Assembly (NCBI RefSeq): GCF_023206395.1
Contig: NZ_CP066149.1
Span: forward strand, 930,001 to 994,000
Direction: 5' to 3'
Source: Vibrio sp. ED004
Lineage (GTDB): Bacteria > Pseudomonadota > Gammaproteobacteria > Enterobacterales > Vibrionaceae
Length of the DNA: 64,000 nucleotides
Shown here piece after piece: positions 1 through 8,815 of the stretch (positions are counted from its first letter, which is position 1; every line of letters begins with the position of its first letter). Below the pieces are notes generated by a model that was given only the letters and a program-made list of their open reading frames with translations, did no database searches and had not been told where the DNA came from. The translations under genes and the position numbers were made by a program.

Positions 1-2
1 CA

Positions 3-1130
3 CCTGAGCATGCTTTTGTTGATGGTGAAATCATCAAGGGCATCCAAGAACACCTATTTTCAGTGTTGCGTGACATTGTTTACGTCAACATGCACTTGGC
101 CGATAACCAAAGGCTCAACCTCACCAACGCCACTCACATCACCAACTTAGTATTTGGTATTTTGAGAAACGCAGGTGCGCTAACTCCGGGCATCGAGCCA
201 AACCTCATCGTGTGTTGGGGTGGTCACTCAATCAATGCTAGCGAATACCAATACACACGTGAAGTGGGTAATGAACTTGGCCTGCGCGAACTAAATATCT
301 GTACGGGTTGTGGACCGGGTGCGATGGAAGGTCCAATGAAAGGGGCAGCGATTGGTCATGCAAAACAGCGTTACACCGATCATCGTTATCTAGGGCTTAC
401 TGAACCTTCGATCATTGCGGCTGAGCCACCAAACCCGATCGTGAACGAGCTAGTGATCATGCCAGACATCGAGAAACGTCTCGAGGCCTTCGTTCGTATG
501 GCGCATGGCATAATCATTTTCCCAGGCGGCCCCGGTACTGCCGAAGAGCTGTTGTACATCTTAGGGATCATGATGCACCCGAATAACGCCGAACAACCAA
601 TGCCGATTGTGTTAACGGGCTCAAAAGAGAGCGAAGCTTACTTCCGCTCGATTGATAAGTTCATTGGTGAGACCTTAGGTCCTGATGCACAAAAACACTA
701 TGAGATCGTGATTGATGACCCAGCACGTGCTGCGAAAATAATGAAACAAGCGATGCCAAATGTGCGCTCTCACCGTAAGGAGACCGGCGATGCGTATAGC
801 TACAACTGGTCACTGCATATTGAACCAGAGTTCCAACTACCGTTCGACCCTACTCATGAATCTATGGCGGCACTGGATCTTCATATGGACCAAAAAACAG
901 AGAGCCTAGCAGCGAATTTACGTAAAGCGTTCTCAGGTATTGTGGCAGGTAACGTCAAAGCTGAAGGTATTCTAGAGATCGAAAAACATGGCCCATTCAT
1001 CATCGATGGCGACAAAGAGCTAATGACCAAAATGGACCAACTGCTGAATGACTTTGTTGAACAGCATCGAATGAAACTGCCGGGCGGTACTGACTATGTG
1101 CCTTGTTATAAAATTGCGCCGAGCGATTAG
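3..1130 (+). CDS. ppnN: Nucleotide 5'-monophosphate nucleosidase PpnN (5' end cut by window edge)
   Basis: The frame is open from the first bases of the window, so this is the C-terminal three quarters or more of a PpnN (YgdH) protein; the family is about 450 residues and about 375 are present. PpnN hydrolyses purine nucleoside monophosphates to free base and ribose 5-phosphate in the cytoplasm, and in E. coli it responds to (p)ppGpp. The lysine-decarboxylase/LOG-like fold shows the family motif [10 protein letters not shown] near position 530 and the upstream [11 protein letters not shown] stretch near 310. A GTG at 63 is internal, because the upstream codons (reading [13 protein letters not shown]) match the family. 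It is followed by its own terminator, and xni is next, as in the E. coli ygdH-ygdG region. Confidence 0.93.
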   Translation, partial: PEHAFVDGEIIKGIQEHLFSVLRDIVYVNMHLADNQRLNLTNATHITNLVFGILRNAGALTPGIEPNLIVCWGGHSINASEYQYTREVGNELGLRELNICTGCGPGAMEGPMKGAAIGHAKQRYTDHRYLGLTEPSIIAAEPPNPIVNELVIMPDIEKRLEAFVRMAHGIIIFPGGPGTAEELLYILGIMMHPNNAEQPMPIVLTGSKESEAYFRSIDKFIGETLGPDAQKHYEIVIDDPARAAKIMKQAMPNVRSHRKETGDAYSYNWSLHIEPEFQLPFDPTHESMAALDLHMDQKTESLAANLRKAFSGIVAGNVKAEGILEIEKHGPFIIDGDKELMTKMDQLLNDFVEQHRMKLPGGTDYVPCYKIAPSD

Positions 1131-1177
1131 TTACACTCACTCATTGCAACCATGTCACAGATAACCAATTGTCAGGC

Positions 1178-1211
1178 ATAACGTTAATCAGGTTATAACG
1201 TTAATCAGGTT
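1178..1211. repeat. Tandem duplication of a 17-bp unit
   Basis: Two perfect adjacent copies of ATAACGTTAATCAGGTT, followed by the first 8 bases of a third copy. They lie between the ppnN stop codon and its terminator. The unit contains AACGTT. No function is apparent; it looks like a slippage duplication. Confidence 0.8.
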
Positions 1212-1261
1212 ATAACGTTTACGTCGCTAACGTTTCAACTCACCAAGTGATACGTTACTAT

Positions 1262-1285
1262 AAGGGGCTAGCAGCCCCTTTTTTA
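1262..1285 (+). terminator. Intrinsic terminator of ppnN
   Basis: Perfect 8-bp stem AAGGGGCT / AGCCCCTT with a 3-nt loop, followed by a T-run. It lies 130 bp after the ppnN stop codon and just before xni. Confidence 0.9.
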
Positions 1286-1306
1286 TTGCCTATTTAGTGG
1301 AAACTT

Positions 1307-2080
1307 ATGTCTATCCATCTTGTTATCATCGATGCCTTAAACCTCATCCGACGCGTGCACTCTGTTCAGCCGGATCCAACCGATATAACAAGAACCATCA
1401 CCACGACAACTCGTACTCTCAATAAAATCCTTTCTGAGTCTAAGCCAACTCACATCATCGCAGTGTTTGATCATCACTTACAAGATCGAGGCTGGCGCGC
1501 TGAAGTACTACCAGCTTATAAACAGAACCGTAAGCCAATGCCAGAACCACTGATGAAGGGCCTTGATGCTATCCAACAAGCTTGGTGGGAACTAGGTATT
1601 GATTCACTATTATCAGATGGCGATGAAGCGGATGATTTAGTGGCAACATTGGCAAAGAAAGTGGCTGATCACGGTGAAACCGTCACCATCATCTCGACGG
1701 ATAAGGGCTACTGCCAACTGCTATCACCTACCCTACAGATCCGTGATTACTTCCAACATCGCTGGTTAGACAAACCCTTTATTGAAGCGGAGTTTGGCGT
1801 AAAACCTGAACAACTTGCTGATTACTGGGGCTTAACCGGTGTGAGCTCTAGCCAAGTGCCGGGGATTCCAGGTGTCGGCCCTAAAGCGGCAAAAGAGATA
1901 TTAACCACCTACCCTGATATTGAAAGCGCCTATCAAGCAGAAGACTTGCCGAAAAAATATCGCAAGAAGTTCGATGAACACATCGAATCCGCTCGCTTAT
2001 GTAAGCTGGTTTCAGCTTTGAAAACAGACATTGATTTAGGCTTTAACCTGCAAGATATTCGCTACGAAGCAAACGCTTAG
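1307..2080 (+). CDS. xni: Flap endonuclease Xni (ExoIX-like)
   Basis: A 257-residue protein of normal family length, homologous to the 5'-3' exonuclease/flap endonuclease domain of DNA polymerase I and to E. coli Xni (YgdG). It starts MSIHLVIIDALNLIRR and carries the metal-binding acidic cluster DGDEADDLVATLA near residues 104-116. The helix-hairpin-helix region reads GIPGVGPKAAKEIL near residue 190. It would trim flap or branched DNA in a Mg2+ and K+ dependent way. The order ppnN-xni matches enteric bacteria. Its natural terminator has been interrupted by an IS3 element. The start is the first ATG, in a short leader after the ppnN terminator. Confidence 0.93.
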   Translation: MSIHLVIIDALNLIRRVHSVQPDPTDITRTITTTTRTLNKILSESKPTHIIAVFDHHLQDRGWRAEVLPAYKQNRKPMPEPLMKGLDAIQQAWWELGIDSLLSDGDEADDLVATLAKKVADHGETVTIISTDKGYCQLLSPTLQIRDYFQHRWLDKPFIEAEFGVKPEQLADYWGLTGVSSSQVPGIPGVGPKAAKEILTTYPDIESAYQAEDLPKKYRKKFDEHIESARLCKLVSALKTDIDLGFNLQDIRYEANA

Positions 2081-2188
2081 CTCTCATATACAAGATCTCT
2101 ATTTTCACAAAACCTCAGATACAGAAAAGCCTTAGTCGATACTGAACTGACCCCCAATAGTTGGACACCAATTATTGGGGGTCTTTTT

Positions 2189-2710
2189 ATGTCCAAATAT
2201 AGCCGAGAGCTAAAATGTATCATTGCTAAGCAATACTTAGATGGCACGTCATCTCTCTACTTAGCCAAACAATATTCAATTTCGTCAAGACAGGTTCGGT
2301 ATTGGGCTCAAGTGTTTGCCATCCACGGCACTGCTTCATTTTTACCAACTAAGCATGCTGCTACTGCTCAGACAAAACGAAAAGCATTGAATTTAATGTG
2401 GACGAATGAATGGTCTCTCACGCACACTAGCGCTGTATTAAACCTCTCATCCCCTGGGATACTCTCTGTCTGGCTCAAACGATTTAATGAGCTCGGTATC
2501 AAGGGGCTCAAAATGCGCCAGAAAGGAAGACCCTCAATGAAACAGCAACCTCAACGTACCACTAAGCCTGATAATGAAATGACACTTGAGGAGCTAAAAG
2601 AGGAGTTGGTCTACTTACGAACCGAGAATGCCGTTCTAAAAAAGTTGGAAGAGTTGGAGCAGGAAAAAACCGTCGAACAAAGAAAAAGCGGTCATAGCTC
2701 TAACTCTTAA
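2189..2710 (+). CDS. IS3-family transposase OrfA (HTH subunit)
   Basis: A 173-residue OrfA of the IS150 group. The N-terminal helix-turn-helix (residues about 1-50, with LAKQYSISSRQVRYW) and a second HTH-like segment near 65-105 bind the element ends. Residues 125-160 (EELKEELVYLRTENAVLKKLEEL) form a leucine-rich coiled coil. The A-rich stretch near 2680-2690 is where a -1 shift would join OrfA to OrfB, giving the OrfAB transposase. OrfA itself appears intact, but its partner is broken. Confidence 0.88.
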   Translation: MSKYSRELKCIIAKQYLDGTSSLYLAKQYSISSRQVRYWAQVFAIHGTASFLPTKHAATAQTKRKALNLMWTNEWSLTHTSAVLNLSSPGILSVWLKRFNELGIKGLKMRQKGRPSMKQQPQRTTKPDNEMTLEELKEELVYLRTENAVLKKLEELEQEKTVEQRKSGHSSNS

Positions 2711-3534
2711 AGGTCAGTACCCGTTGAAGCACTTACTGCACACTCTACAGCTGGCAAAAAGTGTCTTTTATTATCAGGCTCAAACAAGCAAGCGCCCAAA
2801 TAGCTACGAAACGTGAGCTGCAGTTGATAAAGTCAATTTATCATGAACATAAGGGCCGATATGGCTACCGCCGTATTCACTTGGAATTAAAAATCAGGGG
2901 TTCGTGCTCAATCACAAAACGGTTCAAAGGCTTATGGCTCAGCTCAACCTTAAATCGACGGTCAGGATTAAAAAGTATCGTTCATACCGAGGTAAGTCTG
3001 GAACAACTGCTCCTAACGTGCTTGAAAGAGATTTTAGTGCGACTCAACCCGATGAAAAATGGGTAACTGATGTCACGGAGTTCAAAGTCAAAGAGCAGAA
3101 AGTATACTTGTCTCCCGTTGTCGACTTGTTTACTCAGGAAGTGGTTGCTTATAGAGTGGCCAAAAATGCTTGTTTGCCGCTTGTCACGGATATGCTGACG
3201 GAGGCTATATCTACGCTTAAACCCAACTCAAAGCCAATTATACATAGCGATCAAGGTTGGCAATATCGTCATCGACACTATCAGAAAAAGGTAGCGGAGA
3301 GTGGGTTAACGCAAAGCATGTCGAGAAAAGGTAACTGCTTGGATAATGCTGTTGCTGAAAACTTTTGCTTTACTCAAAACAGAGATGTATCACAACCAAA
3401 GCTTTGAAGATGCAGATGCTCTGATAGAGCAAATTAAAGAATACATCGAGTACTACAATACCAAACGTATAAAAGTGAAACTAAAAGGCCTGACTCCGAT
3501 GGAATATCGAACTCAGGCCTTGAAAGCCGCTTAA
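2711..3534 (+). pseudogene. IS3-family transposase OrfB, frameshifted
   Basis: The DDE integrase domain (rve) of an IS3 transposase is spread over three reading frames. Recognisable parts are HKGRYGYRRIH near 2850, EKWVTDVTEF with the first catalytic Asp near 3055, IHSDQGWQY with the second Asp near 3240, and the C-terminal ALLKTEM...YNTKRIKVKLKGLTPMEYR. Reading through the domain needs three corrections: one extra A near 2809, one A missing in the A-run near 2890, and a T-run near 3363 that is too short by two. All three lie in homopolymers. The protein cannot be made as written unless these are sequencing errors. Confidence 0.85.
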
Positions 3535-3619
3535 CAGAAATGTCCAACTTTACGGGGTCACTTCATACTAAGGCTTTTTGTTATTTACGGCGACCGCCTA
3601 AGCGGACTCAATCGGATGA

Positions 3620-5650
3620 TTAGAAGTTATAAGCGATAGAAGCTTTGAAGTTACGACCGGCTTCGTAGCTGGTGTACTTATCAGAGCCCCAAGAGATACC
3701 AAAGCCAGTGTGCTCTGCGTATTTCTTATCAAGTAGGTTATCGATACCGATGTTCATCTCTAGGTCTTTAGCAAACGTAGGGGTGTAAGCCGCCCAAATG
3801 TTATGTGTTGCAAAACCAGCACGCTTCACTTGTTCACCATCTTCGTCCATGTAGTCATTACCCGGAACAAAGCGAGAATCCCAACCAAGCACAAACTCGC
3901 TGTTTAGGCTGTAGTTGAAGCCCGCTTTGAAGTTGTGAATGCCTGTTTTGCTCATATGGCTGGTTTTGCCATTCTCTAGATCTTTCTGGTCACCGTCTGA
4001 GTATGAGTGGTTCGCGTATACGCTCAGAGAATCTAGTTCATAGCTCAATACTGTTTCCACACCCCACACTTCAACATCATACTGGTTTGCCAGTGTTGAG
4101 TTGTTCTTGGTTGGGTGCATTTGGTTATCAAGGTTGTAGGTGTAAGCCGTGAAACCTAAGATAGCGTAGTCAGCAGCAAGCAGACGTGTCAGCTCATAAT
4201 CAAAGCCCGCTTCGTAGTTGTTACCCGTCATCGCCTTAGTATCAGACTGGTTAACATCAGGTGCCGCTTTCATCGTTAATGCTTCTGGCAATGATGCACC
4301 TTTAAACAGACGACCATAGCCGACACGAAGTTTTAGGTTATCCGTGGTTTGGTATTCACCTTTGAATTTCGGAGACAACTGGTCGAAGTCACCATCGTAA
4401 ACTCCACCAAGTTTATGAACGTCGTAACGCAAACCTGTTGTTAAACGGAAGTCGCTGAACTCATACATGTCTTGTAGGTAAAGGCCGTAAGCCGTCACCG
4501 TACCGCCATCCATGCCGTACTTCTTAGTTTCACCTTGTTTAGAACCGCTTTGGTAAACACCGTCACCCGCATCAATCCACTGCTCTGCTTTATAACCATC
4601 AAGACCGTAAGTCAGCTCATGCTCGCCAACCCAAGAGATATTACGAATGTCACCACCAATGGTCGTCACATTGTATTCGCGATCAGGAATAGCAATCGTG
4701 CCATCTTTTATCCAGTTACCGTTCGCGTCTTTATCCCAAGCAGTATCAACAAGCGCATCACGCTCCATGTACTGGCGGTTGTAGTAGATATTGGTTTTCA
4801 GATGTACCAAATCGCTACCTGCGTCGTATTCGTGCTGCAGAGTCACAGTATCGCGGTTTAGCGAGTGGTAGTTGTGTTCATCATCAGCATACAGAGCACC
4901 TGCCTTCTCACCTGACAATTGGCGCTTACCGCCATCGTTGTATCGGTTGAAAGTCAGCTTGAATTCGTTGGCATCGTTCGGGATGAAAACAACCTTAGCC
5001 AAACCTGATTTCAGTTCGCCTTGCTTAGACGTTACCGCTTCCTGATCTGGGATATGTAGGTCACCATCTTCTGAGTAGTTTGCAATACCCATGAACTGCA
5101 GCTTGTCGTTCACTTTTGCGTACACAGCAACGTTGGTTGCGAAACGTTCGTAAGCGGTTTGGTAGCTGGTTTTAACTCGAGCACCAATGCTTTCACCCGG
5201 TTTAAGAAGGTCGCTTGGGTCTTTAGTCTCGTAACTAAACGAGCCATTAATCGCACCTGAACCCGATAGCGCAGAGTTACCGCCTAGTTCAATTTCAGCA
5301 CGCTTAAGCATCGCTGGGTCAATCGCCTGATCACCAGAGTGGTGGAACAGCTGACCTTCTTGACGAGCACCATCAATGGTCACTACGGCAAATTTGTCTT
5401 CCATACCACGTACATACACTTTACGAGAGTAACGTGCGTTTCCGTCTACCGTCACACTTGGCATGGTGTTCAGAACATCTTTGATGTCCGATGCTTGTTT
5501 CTTTTCAAGCGTGTCAGAGTTGATTTCAGTTTGAACAAGTTGGTCAAGGGCAGAACCGATAACAACAACGGTTTCTTGTTCGTCAGCAGCAAGCGCTGTA
5601 AATGAAGTTAAGGCAACCGTAACGGCCACTGATAATGCTTTAAGTTTCAT
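3620..5650 (-). CDS. TonB-dependent outer-membrane receptor, probably for heme or an iron chelate
   Basis: A 676-residue TonB-dependent receptor. It has a Sec signal peptide (MKLKALSVAVTVALTSFTALA), a TonB box-like ETVVVIG near residue 26, and a plug domain at about 40-150 with RKVYVRGMEDKFAVVTIDG. The rest is a 22-strand barrel ending in the aromatic SIAYNF typical of outer-membrane proteins. The plug motif LFHHSGDQAIDPAMLKRAEIE resembles heme/hemoglobin receptor subfamilies, but the exact ligand cannot be read from sequence. A strong Fur box lies 58 bp upstream, so it should be induced by iron starvation. No TonB, ExbBD or ABC transporter genes are adjacent, so it must use systems encoded elsewhere. 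Confidence 0.88.
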   Translation of the reverse strand: MKLKALSVAVTVALTSFTALAADEQETVVVIGSALDQLVQTEINSDTLEKKQASDIKDVLNTMPSVTVDGNARYSRKVYVRGMEDKFAVVTIDGARQEGQLFHHSGDQAIDPAMLKRAEIELGGNSALSGSGAINGSFSYETKDPSDLLKPGESIGARVKTSYQTAYERFATNVAVYAKVNDKLQFMGIANYSEDGDLHIPDQEAVTSKQGELKSGLAKVVFIPNDANEFKLTFNRYNDGGKRQLSGEKAGALYADDEHNYHSLNRDTVTLQHEYDAGSDLVHLKTNIYYNRQYMERDALVDTAWDKDANGNWIKDGTIAIPDREYNVTTIGGDIRNISWVGEHELTYGLDGYKAEQWIDAGDGVYQSGSKQGETKKYGMDGGTVTAYGLYLQDMYEFSDFRLTTGLRYDVHKLGGVYDGDFDQLSPKFKGEYQTTDNLKLRVGYGRLFKGASLPEALTMKAAPDVNQSDTKAMTGNNYEAGFDYELTRLLAADYAILGFTAYTYNLDNQMHPTKNNSTLANQYDVEVWGVETVLSYELDSLSVYANHSYSDGDQKDLENGKTSHMSKTGIHNFKAGFNYSLNSEFVLGWDSRFVPGNDYMDEDGEQVKRAGFATHNIWAAYTPTFAKDLEMNIGIDNLLDKKYAEHTGFGISWGSDKYTSYEAGRNFKASIAYNF

Positions 5651-5707
5651 ATTCTGTTTTTATATTTTATAAATTCGAGTGAGGAGGCGTGAATATTACA
5701 CAATTTG

Positions 5708-5726
5708 AATGATAATTCTTATCATT
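5708..5726 (-). promoter_or_regulatory. Fur box upstream of the TonB-dependent receptor
   Basis: AATGATAATTCTTATCATT is a near-perfect 19-bp inverted repeat that closely matches the Fur consensus (GATAATGATAATCATTATC type). It lies 58 bp upstream of the receptor start codon. Being symmetric it could also control a leftover plus-strand transcript that would end at the orphan terminator at 5859-5890. Confidence 0.85.
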
Positions 5727-5858
5727 TACATTCTCTACTTACGTTCCCTTACTTTTAATAAAACAGAATTCGATTAGGATGTTCTGGCTGTAAAACTTAC
5801 TTCGTTTTGCTGCTGAATCTTTGAATAAACCCTTCTTCGTATCACCCCTGAATTAGGT

Positions 5859-5890
5859 AGCCGTATGTCTCGATCACTTACGGCTTTTTT
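5859..5890 (+). terminator. Orphan plus-strand terminator
   Basis: AGCCGTA / TACGGCT stem (with an additional GT/AC pair inside) followed by six T. No plus-strand gene precedes it: the nearest upstream gene is the divergent TonB receptor. It may end a short untranslated RNA started near the Fur box, or be a remnant. The rest of 5727-6035 holds no convincing ORF. Confidence 0.7.
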
Positions 5891-6035
5891 CACATCAAAT
5901 CACCGCTGATATAGGACATTTAACGATTTTTCTGCGAGTTGTGTTGATAGTCATAACACCCATAGCTGACTCATGAGTGCGACTTTCTACAACATGTAAC
6001 AATGGATTTAACTGAGCAATTGCCAAACTGCAGAT

Positions 6036-6650
6036 GTAAATTACCACCTTCTAAAGAAGGTGGCTTTATGTGAGCCCCCTAAAAGGGGGCTTTTGTTTAG
6101 TCCAACGCCAATTGCTGCTGCTCCACGCGCTCTTTTTTCTCTTGATGTCTTACATAGCGTCGAATGATTTCTTCATTAACCCCTACGCTATCGACAAAAT
6201 AGCCCCTTTGCCAAAAGTGGTTACCCCAGAGTTTGTTTCTCCTTAAATATGGAAATTTACTAAAGAGTTTTAAAGCTATTTTGCCTTTCAATACGCCCAT
6301 CAACTTGGATATCGATAACTTAGGCGGAACTTTTACTACCAAGTGCACGTGGTCAACTTGAACGTTTAATTCAACGACTTCACATCCAAGTTGATTACAG
6401 TAAACGTTTATACATCGATAAACTTCTTTACCTACATTGTTTTTCAAAATCCTAAATCGATACTTTGGTGTCCACACTATGTGATATTGACATCTCCAAA
6501 ATACGTGGGAAGCTTGATTATATCTGCTCATGTTATTTGTCCTCTTTGACTTCGCTAAAAATCAAGGGAGCATTTAACATGGGTAGAACTACAGGCAAAG
6601 CCAAACTGAATGATAACCACCTACTGAAGTAGGTGGTTTAGGGCTGAAAA
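6036..6650 (-). mobile_element. IS200-type insertion sequence, copy 1
   Basis: A 615-bp element, defined by comparison with the second copy at 49077-49691: sequence identity starts at GTAAATTACC and ends at GGGCTGAAAA. Both ends carry subterminal hairpins (ACCACCTTC-loop-GAAGGTGG and ACCACCTAC-loop-GTAGGTGG), as expected for single-strand IS200/IS605 transposition. There are no terminal inverted repeats and no target duplication. It carries only the Y1 transposase gene. The end upstream of tnpA abuts the U-tract of the rlmM terminator, as copy 2 abuts that of galM. Confidence 0.93.
6097..6531 (-). CDS. tnpA: IS200/IS605-family Y1 transposase TnpA, copy 1
   Basis: A 144-residue Y1 (HUH) single-strand transposase of normal IS200 length. 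The HUH motif is in VQVDHVHLVVKVPP (residues about 57-70), and the C-terminal helix holds the candidate nucleophile Tyr in WQRGYFVDS (near residue 111). The start region MSRYNQASHVFWRCQYHIVWTPKYR is typical of the family. The protein is identical to copy 2 at 49138-49572 and both frames are open, so these copies look recent and potentially active. Confidence 0.95.
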   Translation of the reverse strand: MSRYNQASHVFWRCQYHIVWTPKYRFRILKNNVGKEVYRCINVYCNQLGCEVVELNVQVDHVHLVVKVPPKLSISKLMGVLKGKIALKLFSKFPYLRRNKLWGNHFWQRGYFVDSVGVNEEIIRRYVRHQEKKERVEQQQLALD

Positions 6651-6678
6651 TAAAAAATGCCCCTTAAAGGAGCATTTT
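6651..6678 (-). terminator. rlmM operon terminator, abutted by IS200 copy 1
   Basis: Hairpin AAAATGC-C-CCTT / AAGG-A-GCATTTT. Read on the minus strand it ends the gcvA-rlmM operon and is followed by TTTTTTA, where IS200 copy 1 begins. Confidence 0.85.
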
Positions 6679-6715
6679 CTTTATCTCGATACTGAGACTG
6701 GCACTAACGCAAATA

Positions 6716-7807
6716 TTAGTGCGGTGAGATGTTTGAAAGCGACTGGATATGAACCGTGATCTCTTCGCGATCGTGGTAAAGGTGCTTAGCTTGCATCTTG
6801 AACTTCACTTTGTTCTCAATAAGGAACACTTTTAGGTTCTCGATATCCTGCAGTACTTCATCGTAACGGCCTTTCATTGGCAGTTTCAGGTTGAATAGTG
6901 CTTCTTGTGCCCAACCCTTGATGATCCACTCACCCATAAGGTGTGCAACACGAGCTGGCTTTTCAACCATGTCACAGATAATCCAAGTTACGTTCTTACG
7001 GTCTGGTTCGAATTTAAAGCCATCTACCATGTGGTGCTTAATCTGACCCGTTTCCATTAGGCTGTCTGCCATCATGCCGTTATCAACACAGTGAACGAAC
7101 ATCGAACGCTTAACCAGTTGGTAAGTCCAACCGCCTGGGCACGCACCTAAATCAACACCCCACATACCCGGAGCCAGACGCTCATCCCACTCATCACGAG
7201 GGATGAATACGTGGAACGCTTCTTCTAGCTTCAATGTAGAACGGCTTGGTGCATCTGATGGGAATTTCAGACGAGGAATGCCCATAAAGAACTGTGAGTT
7301 GTTCGATGGGTAAGAGTAACCCACAAAGCAGTGACCCGGAGCGATGAAGCACAAGTGCAGTACTGGCTTCTTAGCGTTGTCCTTAGCCGTCATCAAGCCT
7401 TTACCACGCATTGCTTGACGCATTGGCACGGTAAACTTACGGCAGAACTTCAATAGCTCTTTTGCTTCGTTAGTATCTGGCGTTTCAATACGAATATCGC
7501 CACAACGTGGGAAACTTTCTTTCTCAGAAAGCGCCTCAAGAATTGGAGAGATACGGTCATCAGTTGGTAGGTCTTTGATTTCAACCGCTACAGCTAGCAT
7601 TTGACGAGCAAAGATCAGTGATTGGAAGTCGATCTCTTTGATCAACTTATCTGCTTCACCTGCTTGGTAACATTCAAACAATACAAAGCCTGTATTGTTC
7701 TTTAGGCGAGGAAAACCAAACACTTCCAGTTGTGTTGCCTTGTCTTGAATTTCGCCAGCACATTCTTTTTCAAAACCAGAGCGACAATAAAGTAGTACGT
7801 GTTTCAC
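6716..7807 (-). CDS. rlmM: 23S rRNA C2498 2'-O-ribose methyltransferase RlmM
   Basis: The protein is 363 residues from a GTG start at 7807. The longer frame upstream only reads through ygdD. The GTG has a good ribosome-binding sequence (GAGGT, 8 nt upstream), and the protein then begins [18 protein letters not shown], as in RlmM (YgdE). It has an N-terminal THUMP-like domain and a C-terminal Rossmann methyltransferase domain with the SAM-binding motif [16 protein letters not shown] near residue 225. It would methylate C2498 of 23S rRNA using S-adenosylmethionine. The GTG overlaps the ygdD TGA (GTGA), so translation is probably coupled. It is the last gene of the gcvA operon. Confidence 0.95.
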   Translation of the reverse strand: MKHVLLYCRSGFEKECAGEIQDKATQLEVFGFPRLKNNTGFVLFECYQAGEADKLIKEIDFQSLIFARQMLAVAVEIKDLPTDDRISPILEALSEKESFPRCGDIRIETPDTNEAKELLKFCRKFTVPMRQAMRGKGLMTAKDNAKKPVLHLCFIAPGHCFVGYSYPSNNSQFFMGIPRLKFPSDAPSRSTLKLEEAFHVFIPRDEWDERLAPGMWGVDLGACPGGWTYQLVKRSMFVHCVDNGMMADSLMETGQIKHHMVDGFKFEPDRKNVTWIICDMVEKPARVAHLMGEWIIKGWAQEALFNLKLPMKGRYDEVLQDIENLKVFLIENKVKFKMQAKHLYHDREEITVHIQSLSNISPH

Positions 7808-8202
7808 TGAGTTACCTCTTTTATATTCAAAGCAGCGAAGGAGAAGACTCCCCAACCAATGATAAATAGTAGACCACCAAACGGTGTTATAGGGCCAAAC
7901 CATTTTATTCCTGTCAGTGCTAGCCCATAAAGGCTGCCACTAAAACAAAGGATGCCGATGATAAAGCAAATTGCCGCAATGAAAAAATATTTTTGTGATT
8001 TAGCGCCAAGTTTCATCTGTAGCAGAGCGCCACACGCCAATATCGCTAGAGTATGGATAAACTGGTACTGAACACCCGTCTCGAACACACCCAAAAGATA
8101 CTCTGGCAAGATGGCTTTCAAACCGTGTGCAGCAAATGCCCCAAGCATCACAGCGATCGCACCAGAAATGCCTGCGAAAGTGAGTAAATACTTACTTTTC
8201 AT
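7804..8202 (-). CDS. ygdD: DUF423 inner-membrane protein YgdD
   Basis: A 132-residue DUF423 protein with four hydrophobic segments and the family's N-terminal signature ([16 protein letters not shown]). It sits in the inner membrane; the function is unknown. The order gcvA-ygdD-rlmM is the same in E. coli. The start codon overlaps the end of the hydrolase gene by 11 nt and its stop overlaps the rlmM start, so the operon is tightly coupled. Confidence 0.92.
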   Translation of the reverse strand: MKSKYLLTFAGISGAIAVMLGAFAAHGLKAILPEYLLGVFETGVQYQFIHTLAILACGALLQMKLGAKSQKYFFIAAICFIIGILCFSGSLYGLALTGIKWFGPITPFGGLLFIIGWGVFSFAALNIKEVTQ

Positions 8203-8815
8203 TCAGCACCTCTTTGATAAATACAGATAGCTTTTCAACGGTTAACGCGATGTTCTGTTGTTCAGTATAGCCAGAGCTCTTGCGCGGCTTGAAGCTATGG
8301 TCGCCATCGGGAATAAATTCAACACGAATTGAATCCGACAGATTGAAGTCAGCAAACTCTTCACGCTTACCAAAGGTATCACGCTCACCTTGTAAAATAA
8401 GGCACGGCTTGGTTAACTCAGCGAGATGTTCGCCTTTGTACTTATCTGGTTTGCCCGGCGGATGGAAAGGAAAACCCAAACACGCCATAGCAGCCACTTT
8501 ATCCACTTCAGATAAATGACTTGCCATGCGCCCTCCCATCGACTTACCACCAATCACAAGCTTGTCGGCATCGCATTGCTCGATGATCTCTTGGTAGGCT
8601 TCAAGTAGCTTAGGGGCTCTGTCAGGTGGACGACGCTTGCCATCTTCAGCACGCTTGATCATGTAAGGGAAATTGAAACGAATCACTCGTATCCCTTTAA
8701 AGGCCAGCCCTTTTGCCACTGACTGCATGAACTCGTGGTCCATGCCTGCACCTGCGCCGTGAGCGAAGATAAAGGTGATTGGATTGTCTTCACCATCGAT
8801 AATGATGTTATTCAT
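8192..8815 (-). CDS. Alpha/beta-hydrolase of the Tex30/KANSL3-like family
   Basis: The protein is 207 residues from the ATG at 8815, which overlaps the gcvA stop and is preceded by an AGGA sequence. The longer frame lies inside gcvA. The N-terminal FAHGAGAGMDHEFM oxyanion region, the nucleophile elbow GGKSMGGRMASH (Ser near residue 93) and the late DGDHSF histidine give a complete Ser-Asp-His triad. It resembles dienelactone-hydrolase-like or Tex30-type hydrolases. The substrate is unknown. It has been added between gcvA and ygdD relative to the E. coli gene order. Confidence 0.85.
   Translation of the reverse strand: MNNIIIDGEDNPITFIFAHGAGAGMDHEFMQSVAKGLAFKGIRVIRFNFPYMIKRAEDGKRRPPDRAPKLLEAYQEIIEQCDADKLVIGGKSMGGRMASHLSEVDKVAAMACLGFPFHPPGKPDKYKGEHLAELTKPCLILQGERDTFGKREEFADFNLSDSIRVEFIPDGDHSFKPRKSSGYTEQQNIALTVEKLSVFIKEVLNEK

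Larger units (their letters stand above)
2143..3565 (+). mobile_element. IS3-family (IS150-like) insertion sequence, inactivated
   Basis: The 1423-bp element is bounded by about 25-bp imperfect inverted repeats: TGAACTGACCCCC at the left, and the complement of TGAAGTGACCCCG at the right, both ending inward with GTTGGACA. It is flanked by a 3-bp TAC target duplication. It encodes OrfA with two helix-turn-helix domains and a separate DDE OrfB, the usual IS3 arrangement joined by a -1 frameshift. OrfB carries three further indels, so the copy cannot make its own transposase. It sits in the loop of the xni terminator. Confidence 0.9.
2125..3579. terminator. xni bidirectional terminator split by the IS3 element
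   Basis: The left arm AAAAGCCTTAGT and loop CGAT lie at 2125-2140 and the right arm ACTAAGGCTTTT lies at 3567-3578. Without the 1.4-kb element and one copy of the TAC duplication the two halves form a perfect 12-bp hairpin with a 4-nt loop and a T-run. It would have served xni on the plus strand and the TonB receptor gene on the minus strand. The split hairpin can no longer form locally. Confidence 0.85.

Noticed and set aside
7808..7903. N-terminal 32-residue extension of RlmM
   Set aside because: It overlaps ygdD in another frame, has no ribosome-binding site, and the family starts at [10 protein letters not shown].
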